Below, one piece after another: positions 1-8,870 of a stretch of 64,000 nt of DNA (the first letter of the stretch is position 1; every line of letters begins with the position of its first letter). Where the stretch lies: contig CAWEYR010000004.1 in NCBI GenBank assembly GCA_963813345.1, positions 62,001 to 126,000 on the forward strand, read 5' to 3'. Below the pieces are notes generated by a model that did not search any database, was not told the origin of the DNA, and was given only the letters and a program-made list of their open reading frames with translations. The DNA is from CAWDDA01 sp963813345. GTDB lineage: Bacteria > Acidobacteriota > Blastocatellia > RBC074. Made by a program: the position numbers and the translations under genes.

Positions 1-1420
1 AGATCGCAGTTCCCAGCTTGACTCCGAGCATGACGCACGCGCCCGTCACCATCCCGGCGAAAGTCGCACCTTGTCCGACGTGCTTTGTAAACGTTCCCAG
101 AAAGAAAGCGCCGAGAATGACACCATTCGTGAAGGATGCAATTCCAAGGACTTCGTCGACCACTCGACTCGAGACGTTGATAGCCAGCAGCGCGACTGCG
201 ATCTGAACTGCCCCCCAGATCGCGGTCAGAATACGCGAAACATTCAGATAGTGACGCTCAGGTTTCCGGTTCCCTGTCATCGGCATGTAAAAATCGCCGA
301 CCGATGTGGAGGCGGCAGAGTTCAACGAAGATGACATGGCTGCAGCTATGACAGCGGCCATGACCAGTCCAACCACGCCGTGAGGGAGCTGCGTCACGAT
401 GAAGTGAGGAAAGATGCGATCGGTCTGAAGGCGGCCGCCAAGCGTAAAGTTCGCGATTTCATGCGATGCGTGCGACGTATAGAAAACGTAGAGCATCGTT
501 CCGATGGTCAGAAAGAAAGCAAACTGGAGGAAGATCACGACTCCGCTTGAAAGGAGCGCGGCGCGCGCCTGCCGGGTAGTACTGCAGCAAAGATAGCGCT
601 GAACCATGAACTGATCTGTTCCGTGCGTGGCAGTTGTCAGAAAAGCTCCGCCAAGTACTCCTGACCAGAACGTATAGCTTTTTGTCAGCGTCAAACTGAA
701 GTCGAACCATCGGAACTTGCCCGCAGCACTTCCCGTCGCGACTACTTCACTCCATCCGCCTGGAATCTTGTCGAGCAGAAGCCACGCTGCAATGCCTGCT
801 CCCAGCAGATATATGCCGAGCTGAATCACGTCGATCCAGACGACAGCGCTGATACCGCCAAGATAGGAAAAGATGATCATCGCTAGTCCCATGACCAGTA
901 TCGACAGCACGATGATCGTGACTGAAGGATCGATTGCAGGGATGATTGATCGAGCTGTATCCGCCGTCCCCGGCATGGCGAGGACGAGGGCCGAAAGCAC
1001 GAGCCCGGCAGCAAAAAGGCGAAAGCCATCGGCCAGGCTGCGAGTAATCAGGAAAAGAAGTGAGGCGAGCCGTCGAACTCCCATTCCGAATCGCTGGCCG
1101 AGCAGTTGGTAAACTGTGAGCAGCTCACCTCGAAAATACATCGGCACAAAGATCGAAACGACTACGAGTCGTCCGATCATGTAGCCAATCACCAGCTGCA
1201 TGAACGCGAAGTTGCCTCCATACGCAAAGCCCGGGACGCTGATAAAGGTTACCGTAGATGTCTCGGTAGCCACGATCGAAGCAGCAATTGCCCACCACGG
1301 CACTCGATGTCCGCTGACAAAATAGTCCTTTACATCCTTCTGTGAACGCGAAAACCACGCACCGAGAAGTACGGTTCCGATCAGATAAACAACAATGATT
1401 GCGAGATCAAGTAATCGCAT
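1..1420 (-). CDS. Sodium:solute symporter (SSF family), cut by window edge
   Basis: The frame opens at the ATG at 1418-1420 and stays open to base 1, giving 473 codons with the C-terminus outside the window. The protein is strongly hydrophobic, with repeated membrane segments. After the first segment it carries SGHRVPWW (about residues 36-43), the counterpart of the FLAGR signature of Na+/solute symporters, followed by ATETSTVTFISVPG. A later segment contains SSSLNSAASTSVGDFY, typical of the SSF core helix. The family couples sodium entry to uptake of sugars, amino acids or organic acids; the substrate cannot be read from sequence. It is one of three SSF genes in the window. A repeat-rich intergenic stretch lies upstream of its start. 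Confidence 0.9.
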   Translation of the reverse strand, partial: MRLLDLAIIVVYLIGTVLLGAWFSRSQKDVKDYFVSGHRVPWWAIAASIVATETSTVTFISVPGFAYGGNFAFMQLVIGYMIGRLVVVSIFVPMYFRGELLTVYQLLGQRFGMGVRRLASLLFLITRSLADGFRLFAAGLVLSALVLAMPGTADTARSIIPAIDPSVTIIVLSILVMGLAMIIFSYLGGISAVVWIDVIQLGIYLLGAGIAAWLLLDKIPGGWSEVVATGSAAGKFRWFDFSLTLTKSYTFWSGVLGGAFLTTATHGTDQFMVQRYLCCSTTRQARAALLSSGVVIFLQFAFFLTIGTMLYVFYTSHASHEIANFTLGGRLQTDRIFPHFIVTQLPHGVVGLVMAAVIAAAMSSSLNSAASTSVGDFYMPMTGNRKPERHYLNVSRILTAIWGAVQIAVALLAINVSSRVVDEVLGIASFTNGVILGAFFLGTFTKHVGQGATFAGMVTGACVMLGVKLGTAI

Positions 1421-1432
1421 AGAAACAAGAAG

Positions 1433-1566
1433 TGCTGAGTGCTGAGTGCTGGGTGCTGAGTTGGAGTTCAAGCTTCAGCTTGCAGCATTCGACTAGTTCG
1501 AATGGGACGATTCCGGCTGAAGCTTGAACTCCATACTCAGCACCCAGCACTCAGCACTCAGTACTC
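1433..1566. repeat. Composite inverted repeat (families B and C)
   Basis: The outer arms are iterated copies of an AGTGCTGAGTGCTGGGTG-type unit at 1433-1461 and its complement at 1537-1566. Inside are two opposed family B copies (GAGTTCAAGCTTCAGCTTG at 1464-1484 and its partner ending at 1532). The whole can fold into a long stem between an SSF gene and an APC permease gene, both on the minus strand. It has no coding potential. It may end transcription of the upstream permease gene, which is inferred only from symmetry. Confidence 0.85.
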
Positions 1567-1575
1567 ATCACCATC

Positions 1576-2955
1576 TCACTTTCGATAATAGAAATAGAGC
1601 GGCAGCCCGAGAGCAATCAGCACAAGGCCTGCAGCTGCTTCAACCGGATTCGTTTGAAGCGTATTAATGATCAGCCATATCGCGACGAGCACAAAAACTA
1701 CCGGCATTACCGGATACCCGAGCGTCCGGTATGGGCGCTCCGCCGTCGCCATCTTTCGCCGGAGAACAAATACGGCCGAGGTCGTCAGGCCGTAGAAAAT
1801 CCAGGACGCAAAGACGACATAGTTCGTCAATTGATCGAAAGTTCCCAGAATTGCCAGAATGCTCGCAAGAATGCCCTGGATCACGAGCGACCAGACTGGT
1901 ACATGCGTGCGTTCGCTGAGCGTTCCGAGCTTTTGAAAGAAGAGACCGTCGCGAGCCATCGCGAAGGGAACTCGTGCTCCCGTAAGAATCGACCCGTTGA
2001 GCGCACCGCATATCGAAACCATGATTGCCGCCGTCACAAATTTTGCACCTACCGGCCCGAGAAAGGTTTCTACGGCTTTGGTCGCAACTGGTTTCGTAGC
2101 GTTTGATGCCGCGATCTCAGTGATCGGCAGCGCGTGAAAGTAAGCGAGATTCGTCGTGCAGTAAATGATGAGAATGATGATCATTCCGCCGATCAGCGCA
2201 ATCGGCACGTTGCGGCCCGGGTTCTGCACTTCACCCGCAGCCATCGGCATGTTGTTCCAGCCGTCATATGCCCAGAGAGCCGCGAGCATTGCCGCTCCAA
2301 ACGCCTGCACCGCTGTCAGATTTGGCGTGCGCATTTCCTGCGGGAGGACGCCCCACCCGACACTCGGCGTGAACAGAAAGACGCCGATGACAATCACTGA
2401 AATGCCGAGTACCTTCGCTACAGTCAGAAGCGATTGTACGCGCCCTCCGAAGGCTACGCCCGCACAATTGATCAGCGAGAAGGTCATGATGATGCCTACG
2501 GCGACGATCTGCGCGGGCCCAAACTTCCAGATCAGGTCCTGACCGAATGCGTTTACATTACGCGTCAGCCACGGTTCGCTGAGACCAAAAAACGATGTAA
2601 AGAAGATCGCAAATCCGGCAGCAAGGCTGGCTATCGAGCCCGTCGACCCGACAACAAAGCGCATCCACCCGTAAAGAAAGGCCGGCGCATTTCCATAGGC
2701 TTCGCGCAGATAGACATACTCGCCGCCTGCACGCGGCAACAACACTCCAAGCTCAGCGTAGGTGAGGGCTCCCGCGAGTGAAAGCACTCCAGCCGCCACC
2801 CATGCCAGCAGTACCAGCTCGGGTGTGCCGACGTTTTGTGACATGACGGCAGTCTTGAGAAAAAGGCCGGTGCCGATAATCGTTCCCACGACAAGCGAAG
2901 TCGTGCCGGTCAGCGTCAACCCACGGATGAGCTGCGATCTCTCTTCAGTTTTCAT
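1576..2955 (-). CDS. APC-family amino acid permease
   Basis: This is a 459-aa polytopic membrane protein of the usual length for amino acid/polyamine/organocation transporters with 12 helices. The signature GTIIGTG (residues 24-30) lies in the first helix, where the family binds the amino group and carboxylate of substrate. It starts about 20 bases after the stop of the PLP decarboxylase gene on the same strand, so the two probably form an operon. That pairing recalls decarboxylase plus amino acid/amine exchanger modules, but a plain uptake permease is equally possible. The frame is unbroken. Confidence 0.9.
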   Translation of the reverse strand: MKTEERSQLIRGLTLTGTTSLVVGTIIGTGLFLKTAVMSQNVGTPELVLLAWVAAGVLSLAGALTYAELGVLLPRAGGEYVYLREAYGNAPAFLYGWMRFVVGSTGSIASLAAGFAIFFTSFFGLSEPWLTRNVNAFGQDLIWKFGPAQIVAVGIIMTFSLINCAGVAFGGRVQSLLTVAKVLGISVIVIGVFLFTPSVGWGVLPQEMRTPNLTAVQAFGAAMLAALWAYDGWNNMPMAAGEVQNPGRNVPIALIGGMIIILIIYCTTNLAYFHALPITEIAASNATKPVATKAVETFLGPVGAKFVTAAIMVSICGALNGSILTGARVPFAMARDGLFFQKLGTLSERTHVPVWSLVIQGILASILAILGTFDQLTNYVVFASWIFYGLTTSAVFVLRRKMATAERPYRTLGYPVMPVVFVLVAIWLIINTLQTNPVEAAAGLVLIALGLPLYFYYRK

Positions 2956-2974
2956 TCAGGTGTTTTTCGTTCAG

Positions 2975-4364
2975 TTAGTTTTCGTTCAATAGAAGGTCTT
3001 CGTAGCTGTCCTGTCGCCGGAGGGTTTCGACACGGCCACCATCGTGGATCAGGACGGCAGCAGGAAATGGACGCCCGTTGTAAGCAGTCATCTGCGCCAT
3101 CGTATAAGCGCCAGTGTTGAGCATCGCAATTACTTCGCCTACTTCGACGCCTTCGGGAAGCAGCCGGTAATCCGGCAGCCGGCTTTCGCCGTGAAGGTCA
3201 AAGTAGACATCACCGCCATCGCACAGCGGCCCGGCCATCTTGTATCGCGAAGTATGTGGTTCTGTTGCACGTGAAGCGTCGATCGCGTGGTAGTACCATT
3301 GATACATGACCATCGAAAGCATGAGATTGTAACCGGCATCGGTCATCAGCCAATCGTCGCCGGTTTCTTCACGGTGCTTGCGGTTGCGGACCGTCGTGAG
3401 AATCGTTCCAGCATCCGCAATCACACTTCGCCCCGGCTCCATCACAATCTCGAGGTCGTCAAGCAACCCGCCGGCGCCGGACCTTCGCGCCGATTCACGT
3501 ACTGCATTCACCGCTGCGTCAATCATTTCCGATGCCGTCAGATCCGCTTCGAGCATCGTCCGGGTTTTCTCGACGAACTCTGGCGCAAGAGAGCGATCAC
3601 GCAGGTAGTTCACCGGAATTCCACCGCCAATATTGATGTGTTCAAGCTTGTGTCCGGTCTCAGCGTAGAGCCAGACGAGATGCTCCCACATCGCTGAAAA
3701 AGCCTGGAGATACGGGGCCAGATCGGGCGTCTGGGAGCCGACATGGATATGAACTCCAGCCAGGTTGACTAATTGCGGACTCTGGAGTGCGCTGAGCATC
3801 ATGCCTCTCGCCTCAGCTGGGGAGATCCCGAACTTCGATGTATTGAGCGCAGTCTGCAAACCAATGTGAGAACGTGTCCCGACTCCGGCAATCAATCTGA
3901 CGGTGACGTTACACCGTTTGCCAAGGCGCTCGGCAACCCGCTTTATCAGCTCGAGCTCATATGCCGAATCGACGTTGATTGAATAGATGCCCGCCTCAAT
4001 CGCTTCTTCGACTTCGCGCTCTGTCTTCGCGACTCCATTCATCTCAATCTGGTCAGGGCTGAAAACCTGCGCGGAGTGCGCGGAAGAGCTCACCACCAGA
4101 GTTCACTTCGACGTCGATTCCTGCTTCTTTGACGACACGCAACACGCCGAGGAGATTGTTTGCTTTCGACGCATAGCAGAGCTTCAGTCGCGCGTGATGG
4201 CTGGCAGCCTCTGAAAGCCGCTGAATGTTCTGACGAATGCGGGGAGCGGAGAATACGAACAGGGGAGTATCGAAATCGCGCACAAGTGAAAGCGCATCCA
4301 CGCCATCGATGCTCAGGTGGCCATCGACAATCTCGAGATATCCAGGAATGGTCCAGGGTGGCAT
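2975..4364 (-). CDS. PLP-dependent diaminopimelate/amino acid decarboxylase (fold III), frame broken
   Basis: The product belongs to the alanine-racemase-fold decarboxylases (LysA, ornithine and arginine enzymes). The PLP lysine is in YASKAN (K67), followed by NSGGELFRA, HVGSQ and NIGGGIP, and the C-terminal GPLCDGGD holds the active-site cysteine position. Repaired, it is about 462 aa, somewhat longer than typical LysA. The frame is lost after GELFRALRAGF: the run of four A at 4062-4065 carries one base too many, and removing it joins ...RAGF to SPDQIEMNG. LysA-type activity in lysine synthesis is the default call. The adjacent APC permease leaves open a catabolic amino acid decarboxylase. 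Symbol withheld for that reason. Confidence 0.82.
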
Positions 4365-4411
4365 AGTATGTAAACGTGTGGCAGCAAATCACCGCGGAGC
4401 GGTGCGAGAAC

Positions 4412-4585
4412 GTAGCCAGGGGTTGAGTCTTCGAAACCCCTGGATCGATTCCATTGACGAATTGCATCCCTGGAGGGATGCGAGAAAAGACGACCGGTCT
4501 CACCAGATCCGTTTCTCGCATCCCTCCGGGATGCAAACTCTCTCACAATGCAACCAGGGGTTTCGAAGACTCAACCCCTGGCTAC
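4412..4585. repeat. Nested long inverted repeat
   Basis: There are two concentric dyads. The outer arms at 4412-4443 and 4554-4585 are perfect complements over 32 bases and contain CCAGGGGTT. The inner arms at 4463-4486 and 4512-4534 contain GCATCCCT. The element fills the gap between murQ (minus) and the decarboxylase gene (minus). It has no ORF and could form a cruciform or a strong transcript hairpin. Confidence 0.85.
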
Positions 4586-4613
4586 GATCTTTTACGCCTC
4601 CGGCGTAAGGCGA

Positions 4614-4633
4614 CAGCTAAAGCTTGAACTCCA
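4614..4633. repeat. Family B repeat forming the end of murQ
   Basis: A single copy of the CAGCTAAAGCTTGAACTCC repeat. Read on the minus strand it encodes the last residues of MurQ (EFKL) and its stop codon, so the repeat lies inside the gene end rather than beside it. Confidence 0.8.
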
Positions 4634-5513
4634 AACGTTCGATAGCCTTCGCAATAACGGATTGTGACGCGAGAAGTGCACGCGTGGCTTCGTCTTTCTT
4701 CACGCCCGTCTTTCTCATGACAATTGCGACTCGCAGGTCCCAGCCCGCGGCATCGAGTGCGTTCCGTGCTTCATTCTCGTCAATGCCGAATTCCTCTCGC
4801 ATCAGCCGCACCGCCCTCTCGCGCAACTTTGCATTTCGCGTCTGGACGCTGGTCATGCGGTTTCCGGTAACATAACCGAGACGCACCATTGTCATGGTCG
4901 AAAGCATATTCAATACAAGTTTCTGAGCAGTCCCCGATTTGAGACGTGTTGAACCGGCAATGACCTCAGGACCAACAATGGGCTCGATCGGTATCTCGAC
5001 TACGCTTGCAAGCGGTGTTTCCTTGTTACAGGTAATGCAGATCGTCAACGCTCCCTGCTGCCGCGCATACTCCACAGCGCCAATCGTGTATGGAGTTCGC
5101 CCGCTCGCTGCGATCCCCACGACCGCATCTCCCCCATTGACTCCACGGGCGGCGAGATCGGTTGCGCCAGCGGCTGAATCGTCTTCTGACGCTTCAACGG
5201 CGCGATAGCACGCCTCGTATCCGCCTGCGATCAAACCTTGAATCATGTCGGCCGGAACTCCAAAGGTGGGCGGGCATTCGGCGGCATCAAGAACTCCCAG
5301 CCGTCCACTCGTTCCGGTGCCGACGTAAAAAAGTCTTCCGCCCCGCTCAAGCCGTTCGGCAATGCCATCAACGGCTTTTCCGATTGCCGGAATGACTTCC
5401 GCGACGGACACGGCTACCTTTTGATCTTCTTTGCTGATCAGGTGCAACGCTTCGACCGTCGAAAGTCGATCGATCTCCGACGTGTTCGGATTTGCCTGCT
5501 CTGTAGTTAGCAT
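4617..5513 (-). CDS. murQ: N-acetylmuramic acid 6-phosphate etherase
   Basis: MurQ cleaves the lactyl ether of MurNAc-6-phosphate to give GlcNAc-6-phosphate and D-lactate in cell-wall recycling in the cytoplasm. The 298-aa product has the family length. It shows the SIS-fold sugar-phosphate loop GTGTSGRLG (residues 65-73), followed by LDAAECPPTF with the conserved glutamate E79 and a second acidic cluster EASEDD. A small helical domain follows at the C-terminus. The start at 5513 gives a normal N-terminus. It lies 9 bases downstream of a BadF/NAGK-type kinase gene, a pairing that fits MurNAc/GlcNAc salvage. The last four residues come from a family B repeat. Confidence 0.95.
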   Translation of the reverse strand: MLTTEQANPNTSEIDRLSTVEALHLISKEDQKVAVSVAEVIPAIGKAVDGIAERLERGGRLFYVGTGTSGRLGVLDAAECPPTFGVPADMIQGLIAGGYEACYRAVEASEDDSAAGATDLAARGVNGGDAVVGIAASGRTPYTIGAVEYARQQGALTICITCNKETPLASVVEIPIEPIVGPEVIAGSTRLKSGTAQKLVLNMLSTMTMVRLGYVTGNRMTSVQTRNAKLRERAVRLMREEFGIDENEARNALDAAGWDLRVAIVMRKTGVKKDEATRALLASQSVIAKAIERLEFKL

Positions 5514-5522
5514 GAATGAATG

Positions 5523-6482
5523 TCAGCTCGCGACGTGCTCGCGGGATTCTGAACCCGCGAGAGCAAGTTTCGCTGCGCCGATGACGGGCGGGAACAGCGG
5601 AGCCGTCACCGTCGCGTGCGGCGCCACCATTGTAATCGAATCGCGCATCGGAGCTATCACCATCTCACCAGCCTCGAAGACACCGCCGACGTAGGCGACA
5701 CGGAAAGTTTGATGTTGCATCTTGAGCCGTTCGATTACTGCGGCGACGGCGCGAGCGAGCTCGATTGCGGCGTCAGTCAGAATTCCGTGCGCGACTGAGT
5801 CACCTTCGCGTGCGGCGTGAACGACTATTCGTGATAGCTGCGCAATCTCGCGCACCACTTCGGTCGGAGAATCGTATATGACGGGCGGGAGCTCCGAAGG
5901 AGATGTGACGCCAAAGTATCGGCATACATCATCGGTCAGACTGGTCTCGGGGGCGCGATGATCGTAGGCCGAAACAACTGCCTCGAGGGCTTTGCGGCCG
6001 ATGTAGTGACCGCTTCCTTCATCGCCCATCGCCGGTCCCCAGCCACCCGCGCGCGCGTACTCTCCGTGAGCATTGACGCCGTAAGCGATCGAGCCGGTTC
6101 CGGCAATTATCACTACTCCTGGCTCGAGATTGGTCGCTCCCGCGAGTGCTACACGGGCGTCCGTCTCAACTGTCATCGAGCTGATCTCGAGGGCCCCTTG
6201 CAGCGCATCGTACATCGCGTGCCGATGCTTTGCGCTTCCCACGCCGGCGAGTCCAAAGCATGCGCGCGTGAGTTGAGCTGTCTTGATATTCGCTTCGTGA
6301 CACGCCTGCCCGACTGCTCCGGTTATGTGTTCCACAGCAGCGGCAAGCCCGACTCGAAGGAAATTTGCCGCCTCTCCACGACCTTCACCGAGCACCTGTC
6401 CCGCGCTATCTATGACTGCCGACCTTGAGTTGGTTCCTCCACCATCAACGCCAAGCCAGTACTGATTGCCGCCGCCTTTCAC
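5523..6482 (-). CDS. BadF/BadG-family N-acetylhexosamine kinase
   Basis: A 319-aa ASKHA-fold kinase. The first phosphate loop is LGVDGGGTNSRS near the N-terminus, the second is IIAGTGSIAYG, and the adenosine site is near YVGGVFEAG. Family members phosphorylate GlcNAc, MurNAc or glucosamine. Because murQ follows in the same transcript, a MurNAc or GlcNAc kinase feeding MurNAc-6-phosphate to MurQ is the most economical role. It is the first gene of the pair, and a divergent LysR gene begins about 150 bases upstream. Confidence 0.88.
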   Translation of the reverse strand: MKGGGNQYWLGVDGGGTNSRSAVIDSAGQVLGEGRGEAANFLRVGLAAAVEHITGAVGQACHEANIKTAQLTRACFGLAGVGSAKHRHAMYDALQGALEISSMTVETDARVALAGATNLEPGVVIIAGTGSIAYGVNAHGEYARAGGWGPAMGDEGSGHYIGRKALEAVVSAYDHRAPETSLTDDVCRYFGVTSPSELPPVIYDSPTEVVREIAQLSRIVVHAAREGDSVAHGILTDAAIELARAVAAVIERLKMQHQTFRVAYVGGVFEAGEMVIAPMRDSITMVAPHATVTAPLFPPVIGAAKLALAGSESREHVAS

Positions 6483-6567
6483 AGTGCCTCCCCCGCACCC
6501 CTGCCATCACTTCAACGAATGAGGGCGAAACTTTACAAGCTCCAGACCTTCATCATACACTCCGCCT

Positions 6568-6599
6568 AACGATAAACGTCACTAAAAGTTCTAATCGTT
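6568..6599. promoter_or_regulatory. Candidate LysR operator dyad
   Basis: AACGAT (6568-6573) and ATCGTT (6594-6599) are inverted arms around an AT-rich centre in the divergent gap between the kinase gene and the LysR gene. LysR proteins usually bind interrupted dyads here to control themselves and the divergent gene. The assignment rests only on position and symmetry. Confidence 0.35.
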
Positions 6600-6637
6600 C
6601 TCATAAATGAGTTCTATCAAACGGAGCGACCATCACG

Positions 6638-7529
6638 ATGGAATTGAGACAGCTGCGAACCTTCCTCGCGATAGCAGAGACGTCGAGTTTTACGCGCGCT
6701 GCTCATCGCGTGCACCTGACACAAGCGGCCGTCAGCGCTCAGATCAAGGGCCTCGAGGAGGAGGTCGGGAGACCACTCTTCGCTCGAGTAAACAAGAAAG
6801 TGTTTTTGACAGAGGCAGGCGAACTGCTGGTTGCGCGCGGTGAGCGGATATTGCGCGAGCATGACGAGGCACTCTACGAGCTTGCAGAATTGAATCAGTG
6901 CGGGTCGTGGACGCCTTCGTATCGGGACTGCTTCAACGATGACAAGCCACCATCCACTTCCCGCGATCCTTGCGGAGCTGAAGCAGGCGTTTCCGCGCTC
7001 CCAGCTTACGGTTCAGCGTGGTACCAGCGCTGAAATTGTGACGAAGATACTCTCGACAGATCTTGACCTTGGCCTGGTTTCGCTTCCGGTCGAGGCATCA
7101 GACATTCGTACCGAGGTCCTTCATCGAGATCTGCTCGTCGCAATAGTGCCGCCGGGTCACCGGCTCGCCCGTCTTTCAAGTGTCAGTGCCTCTCAGCTGG
7201 CCGATGAGCATTTGATTCTGGGCGAAGAGGGCGGGAACACCCGAAGGCTGATTGACATGTTTTTCGAGACTGAAGGCATGAGGCCAGAGGTCACGATGGA
7301 GCTCGGAAGCATGACGGCAATAAAGCGCATGGTCGAGCACGATCTGGGTGTCAGCATCGTACCGAGATCATCGGCTCGCGAGGAGATCTCGAGCGGAACG
7401 TTGAAAGCTCTCAAGGTGCGCCGGCTGAACGTGTATTACGAGCTCGGACTCGCTTCGCTCAAGACCAGTTACTCATCCCCGATCCAGCGCAGCTTCAAGG
7501 AATTGTGTGAGAAGTATTTTAGTATGTAG
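6638..7529 (+). CDS. LysR-family transcriptional regulator, frame broken
   Basis: The N-terminal winged helix is complete: MELRQLRTFLAIAETSSF, then TRAAHRVHLTQAAVSAQIKG as the recognition region. The effector-binding domain continues in another frame with GRLRIGTAST and ends at 7529. The two join if one base near T6899 is dropped, giving ...ELNQ-AGRGRLRIG. Repaired, it is about 296 aa, the normal LysR length. It is divergent from the kinase-murQ pair and precedes a carbonic anhydrase operon, so either could be its target. The co-inducer is unknown. Confidence 0.85.
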
Positions 7530-7534
7530 GTGCG

Positions 7535-7715
7535 TGAGTGCTGGGTGCCGAGCGCTGAGTGCTGGGTCTGAGCGCTGAAGCTGAGAATCTCGCGAAGCCG
7601 CGAAAACGCGAACATGAGCAAAGCAGGTTTCTTTGCTCATGTTGTTCTTTCCGCAGCTGCGGCTTCGCGTGAGACTTCAGCACTCAGCACTCAGCACTCA
7701 GCACCCAGCACTCGC
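7535..7715. repeat. Inverted repeat with family C arms downstream of lysR-type gene
   Basis: GTGCTGGGTG/GTGCTGAG units at 7537-7570 face their complements at 7681-7712. Within them lie GCGAAGCCGCG versus CGGCTTCGCG arms and a central perfect hairpin (AACATGAGCAAAG at 7611-7623, complement 7631-7643). The stretch from 7530 to 7770 has no convincing gene. The hairpin may end the LysR transcript. Confidence 0.8.
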
Positions 7716-7770
7716 CTCCATTTGACCAGACCACCATCGCGGATGATAAAAAATAGAGACTGATTTTGAG

Positions 7771-8109
7771 ATGAACCCTTGCATTCTCAAAACCTGGCTT
7801 TCACGGATTCCTGCACTTGTGCTGGCGTCCGTTGCCGTCTTTCTCTCGATCTCCACGCCGGTTAAGGCTTTTGCGGCCGTTCGAAGCGGTGAGAGCGAGA
7901 TCGTTGAGATAGAGGAAGCGAAGTTTGTCGAGCAGAAGACGTGCCATTCACGTCGACACAAACGCACTCCCCATCGCGAGCACTACTTTTTCAAACCGGT
8001 TGATGACGAAAACATAATACTGGTTCTACCTGAAGCTTTGGCTCCTCCAATGTGCTTCTGGTCATCAACCCCTCCGTTACTCCGCGCGCCACCAGCGCTC
8101 GTTTCATAA
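7771..8109 (+). CDS. Small putative exported protein, unknown
   Basis: A 112-aa frame. Residues 1-37 look like a Sec signal peptide: a positive start, then the hydrophobic stretch IPALVLASVAVFLSI and a possible cleavage near VKA-FAA. The remainder is basic and proline-rich in places (HSRRHKRTPHR, then ALAPPMC) with no recognised domain. It lies on the same strand as the carbonic anhydrase gene, about 100 bases ahead of it. It could be a real short secreted protein or chance coding. Without it the gap from 7530 to 8210 would be empty. Confidence 0.45.
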   Translation: MNPCILKTWLSRIPALVLASVAVFLSISTPVKAFAAVRSGESEIVEIEEAKFVEQKTCHSRRHKRTPHREHYFFKPVDDENIILVLPEALAPPMCFWSSTPPLLRAPPALVS

Positions 8110-8149
8110 CCAACCTCAATTAATTCAGCAATCGGCGTCGACAGGCAAT

Positions 8150-8165
8150 GTGTGCTTGAGCACAC
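8150..8165. promoter_or_regulatory. Short dyad upstream of carbonic anhydrase
   Basis: GTGTGCT and AGCACAC are perfect 7-base arms around a two-base centre, about 45 bases before the carbonic anhydrase start. The size suits a dimeric regulator site. No regulator can be named. Confidence 0.35.
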
Positions 8166-8210
8166 AGGGTTTGTCTCGCCCCCCGTTCGATCAGGAAAGG
8201 TGTTCGTCCA

Positions 8211-8870
8211 ATGGAAAAGCTTGTCTCTGGAATCCATCAGTTTCAATCAGAACTGTTTCGTCCTCAAAAGGAGATATTTGAGAAGCTGGCGCACGGTCAG
8301 CGACCCGAAGCTCTGGTAATCGCCTGCTCGGATTCTCGCGTTTCGCCGACATTCATCACTCAGGCAAAACCGGGAGAGGTATTCATTCTCCGCAATGCCG
8401 GAAATCTCGTTCCGCCATACGGCGCGTCGAATGGCGGAGAAGCTCCTACGATCGAGTACGCGGTGCACGCACTGGGTGTCAAGGACGTCATAGTCTGCGG
8501 ACATTCGCACTGTGGCGCGATGAAAGCACTCCTTCATCAAGAAGAACTTCTCCATCTGCCGGCGTTCGCGCAGTGGCTGGGACACGCCGAGGCAACGCGG
8601 CGGATCATCAACGAGAACTACAGTGCATTGGATGCGGTTGCAAAGCACAAGGCAGCGATAGAAGAAAACGTTCTCGTCCAGCTTGAAAACCTCCGGACTC
8701 ATCCGGCTGTCGCGGCAAGACTTGCTCGCAATGATCTGCGACTTCACGGCTGGGTTTATGAAATTGAGACAGGACAGGTCTATCACTATGACCCGGTTGA
8801 AGAGCAATTCGTAGCGCTCACTGCGCTCGCGTTTGAGGCCGTTGGCAGCGAGAGAGGAGGGCAGAAGTAA
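8211..8870 (+). CDS. Beta-class carbonic anhydrase
   Basis: A 219-aa enzyme for reversible hydration of CO2 to bicarbonate. The zinc site is visible as C39 in IACSDSRVSP (with D41 and R43 as the conserved dyad) and H98 and C101 in CGHSHCGAM. The start at 8211 has an AGGAAAGG ribosome-binding site about 12 bases ahead. Its stop overlaps the start of the SulP permease gene (TAATG), which implies translational coupling. Together they suggest a bicarbonate transport/conversion unit. The family call is firm; the transported ion is inferred from context. Confidence 0.95.
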   Translation: MEKLVSGIHQFQSELFRPQKEIFEKLAHGQRPEALVIACSDSRVSPTFITQAKPGEVFILRNAGNLVPPYGASNGGEAPTIEYAVHALGVKDVIVCGHSHCGAMKALLHQEELLHLPAFAQWLGHAEATRRIINENYSALDAVAKHKAAIEENVLVQLENLRTHPAVAARLARNDLRLHGWVYEIETGQVYHYDPVEEQFVALTALAFEAVGSERGGQK

